A stretch of 27,149 bases of DNA from Bacteroidota bacterium (lineage in GTDB: Bacteria > Bacteroidota > Bacteroidia > Bacteroidales > Marinifilaceae): the NCBI GenBank assembly GCA_023400335.1, contig JAEXFF010000228.1, positions 1 through 27,149 of the forward strand, in the 5' to 3' direction. Positions 25,070 to 27,149 of this stretch are shown piece by piece. The position numbers were made by a program, and so were the translations under genes. Position 1 is the stretch's first letter; the number at the start of each line of letters is the position of its first letter. The notes under the pieces were generated by a model. That model did no database searches and had not been told where the DNA came from. It saw only the letters and a program-made list of their open reading frames with translations.

Positions 25070-25352
25070 AGAACTGGATCCTTTGCTCCATTCAGAATTA
25101 CGGCTGGCAATTATGTCAATTCTGATCTCGGTAGAGGAGGCTGATTTTGTATTCATCAAAGAACAAACAAAAGCTACCGCAGGTAACCTCAGCGTCCAGA
25201 TTGACAAACTCAACAAAGCCGGATATATTGAAGTCACAAAAACTTTTAAAGGCAAGATGCCGCAGACAATTTGCCGGATTACGGCTAACGGTAAGCAAGC
25301 CCTCGAAAATTATATCGAAGCACTGAAAAGTTATATCGGCAACATCGGATAG
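25062..25352 (+). CDS. Small winged-helix DNA-binding regulator (MarR/HTH_34-like)
   Basis: This 96-residue protein is essentially one winged helix-turn-helix domain. LLHSELRLAIMSILISVEEADFVFIKEQTKATAGNLSVQIDKL covers helices 1-3, with TAGNLSVQIDKL as the recognition helix. GYIEVTKTFKGKMPQTICRITANGKQAL forms the wing. The dimerisation helices of full-length MarR proteins are mostly missing, which fits the short HTH_34 group. The start overlaps the end of the membrane-protein gene by 8 bp. The likely target is its own operon, but I cannot point to the operator; the inverted repeat at 24220 is one candidate. Confidence 0.88.
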   Translation: MFKELDPLLHSELRLAIMSILISVEEADFVFIKEQTKATAGNLSVQIDKLNKAGYIEVTKTFKGKMPQTICRITANGKQALENYIEALKSYIGNIG

Positions 25353-25394
25353 TCCGGTAAAGAGATAAACAAATATACTATTAATCAATTAATT

Positions 25395-26195
25395 ATGAAA
25401 ACAAATTTCATCATTCTGGGAATATTATGCTTTTATTTAAACGCATCAGCACAATATGACAATCAATTTTACCGCCCGCAAAAGGAGTGGATCTCTTGCC
25501 AGTTACCGCCCTACGAAGAACTTTATTTTTATCCGGAGGCAGACACCTTACATACGATTTTATGTAAGCCTCAGGAAAGTCCCCTTGCCACCATATTTTA
25601 TATTCACGGTAATTTTGGAAATATCTCTTATCACTCTGCCGTCATCAATACATTAGTAAAAGCAGGTTTTCAAGTCTTTATGGCCGATTTCAGGGGATAC
25701 GGCAAATCTTCCGGACAGCCGACTCACCTCAATATAGCCGCCGATGGGCAGCTGATTCTGGATTCCCTGTTAAAACGCCCGGAGGTACAAAATACCAGAA
25801 TCATTCTCTATGGAGCCTCTATCGGAACGCAACTCGCTGTTAAGTTAGCAAGAGAAAATCAGGAGAAAATCGATGCTTTAGTATTAGAAGGAGGGATGAG
25901 TTCTTTTACGGATATCGCTTTACGAAACATACCGGAAGAACAAAGGGAAATGGCGCGACCTTTCCTGCTTTTCCCTTATTCCGCCAAAACAGATATCACC
26001 TACGTCGACCGCATTCCCAAACTGATCATCCACAGCCCGGATGACGAAGGTATTCCATATAGCCAAGGTCAGGAAATATTTCAAAATGCACCGGAACCCA
26101 AATTTTTCCTGCAATGCCGGGGAAGGCATCTGGAGGCGATAAAAATCGAACCGGACACCATTATTCATGCCATTCAAAATCTTATTCAACTTTAA
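25395..26195 (+). CDS. Secreted alpha/beta hydrolase
   Basis: This 266-residue protein has a signal peptide (about 1-19, FIILGILCFYLNASA-Q). The alpha/beta-hydrolase core has the oxyanion-hole HGNFGN (71-76) and DFRGYGKSSG (98-107). The nucleophile elbow is GASIGT with S142, the acid is D217 in HSPDDEGIP and the catalytic His is H245 in CRGRHLEAI. The triad is complete, so an esterase, lipase or peptidase activity in the periplasm is likely; the substrate is unknown. It starts 42 bp after the regulator gene and ends 10 bp before the 2TM gene, so it is part of the same unit. Confidence 0.9.
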   Translation: MKTNFIILGILCFYLNASAQYDNQFYRPQKEWISCQLPPYEELYFYPEADTLHTILCKPQESPLATIFYIHGNFGNISYHSAVINTLVKAGFQVFMADFRGYGKSSGQPTHLNIAADGQLILDSLLKRPEVQNTRIILYGASIGTQLAVKLARENQEKIDALVLEGGMSSFTDIALRNIPEEQREMARPFLLFPYSAKTDITYVDRIPKLIIHSPDDEGIPYSQGQEIFQNAPEPKFFLQCRGRHLEAIKIEPDTIIHAIQNLIQL

Positions 26196-26205
26196 ATTTG
26201 ATACC

Positions 26206-26430
26206 ATGAACACAATTCCAAACATTTCGCACAAACAACAAATAAGGGTATTCTACCGCCAGTTACTCACTTATTTTGTCATCATGTCCTTCCTATCCTT
26301 TATCAATTACGTCTGTTTTCACGGGTACTGGTGGGTTATCTGGCCAGCTGCCGGCTGGGGGATACATCTCATTATACAGGCTATTTACGTCTTTATCCCT
26401 TTAAACAAAGAAAACGAGGAGCAATCCTGA
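26206..26430 (+). CDS. Small 2TM-domain membrane protein
   Basis: From the ATG at 26206 the protein has 74 residues. An upstream in-frame ATG at 26167 lies inside the hydrolase gene and is less likely. Two hydrophobic segments, about 20-37 (YFVIMSFLSFINYVCFHG) and 40-58 (WWVIWPAAGWGIHLIIQAI), joined by a short turn with the WPAAGWGIHL motif, fit the Bacteroidetes 2TM domain family. That domain is also found fused to LytTR/histidine-kinase-like proteins. The tail is short and acidic. Its job is unknown; its position suggests it works with the membrane protein and regulator of the cluster. Confidence 0.82.
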   Translation: MNTIPNISHKQQIRVFYRQLLTYFVIMSFLSFINYVCFHGYWWVIWPAAGWGIHLIIQAIYVFIPLNKENEEQS

Positions 26431-26500
26431 AAAGGATTTTCCGGACGCTTCAGTATTTACCTGCTCCTAATCGATTTACTCACTATTAAATTATAAACCC

Positions 26501-27149
26501 ATGAAAACGTTTATTTTATCTTTTCTATTCTCCTGCCTAACCGGCATTCTTTTGGCAGAATCTGTCCCCCAGAAACTTCCGATACAAAAACGGATCGAAA
26601 ATAAATTGTATGCTTGTTTTACAGAACAATCTGTTCAACCGCTGACCTCCCTTTACCCGGAACTGGAAAAGCAAAATACGCAACTTACACTTTACTGGAT
26701 AGCTTACACCAAATTTTATGAAGCTATTTATTACCTGAAAACGCAAGACACTGAGCAGGCTCAAAAATGTTTAGCGGAAGCAGAATTATTACTTAAAAAA
26801 ATAAAAGACAAAACTTCAGAAGATTATGCGCTCTTAGCTTATTTAGAAAGTTTTTCTCTACAATTCAAATCGGGTACAGAAGCCGGTAAGATTTCCGCAA
26901 AAGTCACAGCAAACGCCCAGAAAGCAGTGCAAATGGATTCAACCAATTTAAGGGGTTGGTATGTATCCGGCAGCCACGACTTTTATATGCCTGCCGCATA
27001 CGGCGGCGGACAGAAAGCAGAAAGTTATTTACTGAAAGCCATCCGGCTTCCTGCCCAAAACCTGCCCCATCCCTGGCTTCCCTCCTGGGGAAAAGCAGAA
27101 GCTTACGATATGCTCATCCGGCTATATCTGGGAAAAGGAAATACAACAG
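26501..27149 (+). CDS. Exported TPR-like protein (3' truncated by the window)
   Basis: The frame opens at ATG 26501 and runs off the window after 216 codons. A signal peptide is present (about 1-19, FILSFLFSCLTGILLA). The mature region is helical, with an alternating pattern typical of tetratricopeptide-like repeats: FYEAIYYLKTQDTEQAQKCL, AKVTANAQKAVQMDSTNL and a YGGGQKAESYLLKAI segment. WLPSWGKAEAYDMLIRLYL near the cut end resembles the last conserved block of a family of periplasmic Bacteroidetes proteins of unknown function. It lies 70 bp after the 2TM gene with no hairpin between, so it probably belongs to the same transcript. Confidence 0.8.
   Translation, partial: MKTFILSFLFSCLTGILLAESVPQKLPIQKRIENKLYACFTEQSVQPLTSLYPELEKQNTQLTLYWIAYTKFYEAIYYLKTQDTEQAQKCLAEAELLLKKIKDKTSEDYALLAYLESFSLQFKSGTEAGKISAKVTANAQKAVQMDSTNLRGWYVSGSHDFYMPAAYGGGQKAESYLLKAIRLPAQNLPHPWLPSWGKAEAYDMLIRLYLGKGNTT

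Overview
The window looks like a chromosomal segment of a Bacteroidetes member, most likely order Bacteroidales. The evidence is moderate to low GC, several promoters of the TTTG-N19/20-TAnnTTTG type, lipoproteins whose Cys is followed by acidic residues (CSDD, CNDD), BACON-like domains, a GH97 glycosidase, and family-typical genes (DUF349 protein, 2TM protein, FxxPEGYF anti-sigma factor). Genus cannot be settled from the sequence alone.

Layout. (1) 2-1893, plus: the 3' part of trkA overlapping trkH, a potassium uptake pair. (2) 1910-4700, minus: a threonylcarbamoyl-AMP synthase behind a small transaldolase, then a VOC/glyoxalase protein, an MBL-fold hydrolase and a small GNAT. (3) 5119-5535, plus: a lysine/aspartate-rich repetitive hydrophilic protein with its own terminator. 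It is followed by a 27-bp REP-like imperfect palindrome and a minus-strand tRNA-Ser(GCU) with a clear promoter. (4) 6077-9565, minus: two tandem paralogous surface lipoproteins (BACON-like + PKD-like + BspA-type leucine-rich repeats). (5) 9566-10607: about 1 kb of AT-rich DNA without a normal gene. It carries a plausible plus-strand promoter, several tiny or decayed reading frames and a bidirectional hairpin terminator. (6) 10608-12068, minus: ECF sigma factor, membrane anti-sigma-like protein and a Spy/CpxP-like periplasmic protein. (7) 12142-14093, minus: a LpxL/HtrB-type acyltransferase overlapping a family 2 glycosyltransferase, behind a near-consensus promoter that leaves almost no leader. 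(8) 14315-16318, plus: a secreted GH97 glycosidase. (9) 16507-18421, plus: DUF2156 protein and Eis-like GNAT. (10) 18591-24080, plus: DUF349 protein, then pyrG-yidC. (11) 24461 to the end, plus: membrane protein, winged-helix regulator, secreted alpha/beta hydrolase, 2TM protein and a truncated TPR-like exported protein, behind the best promoter in the window.

Most of the window is housekeeping or envelope biology. I see no CRISPR array, prophage, integrase, intact insertion sequence or recognisable defence system. The parts least explained by known families are the repetitive hydrophilic protein, the 9946-10536 transcription-unit-like stretch without a proper gene, the tandem lipoproteins, and the five-gene envelope/regulator cluster at the right end.
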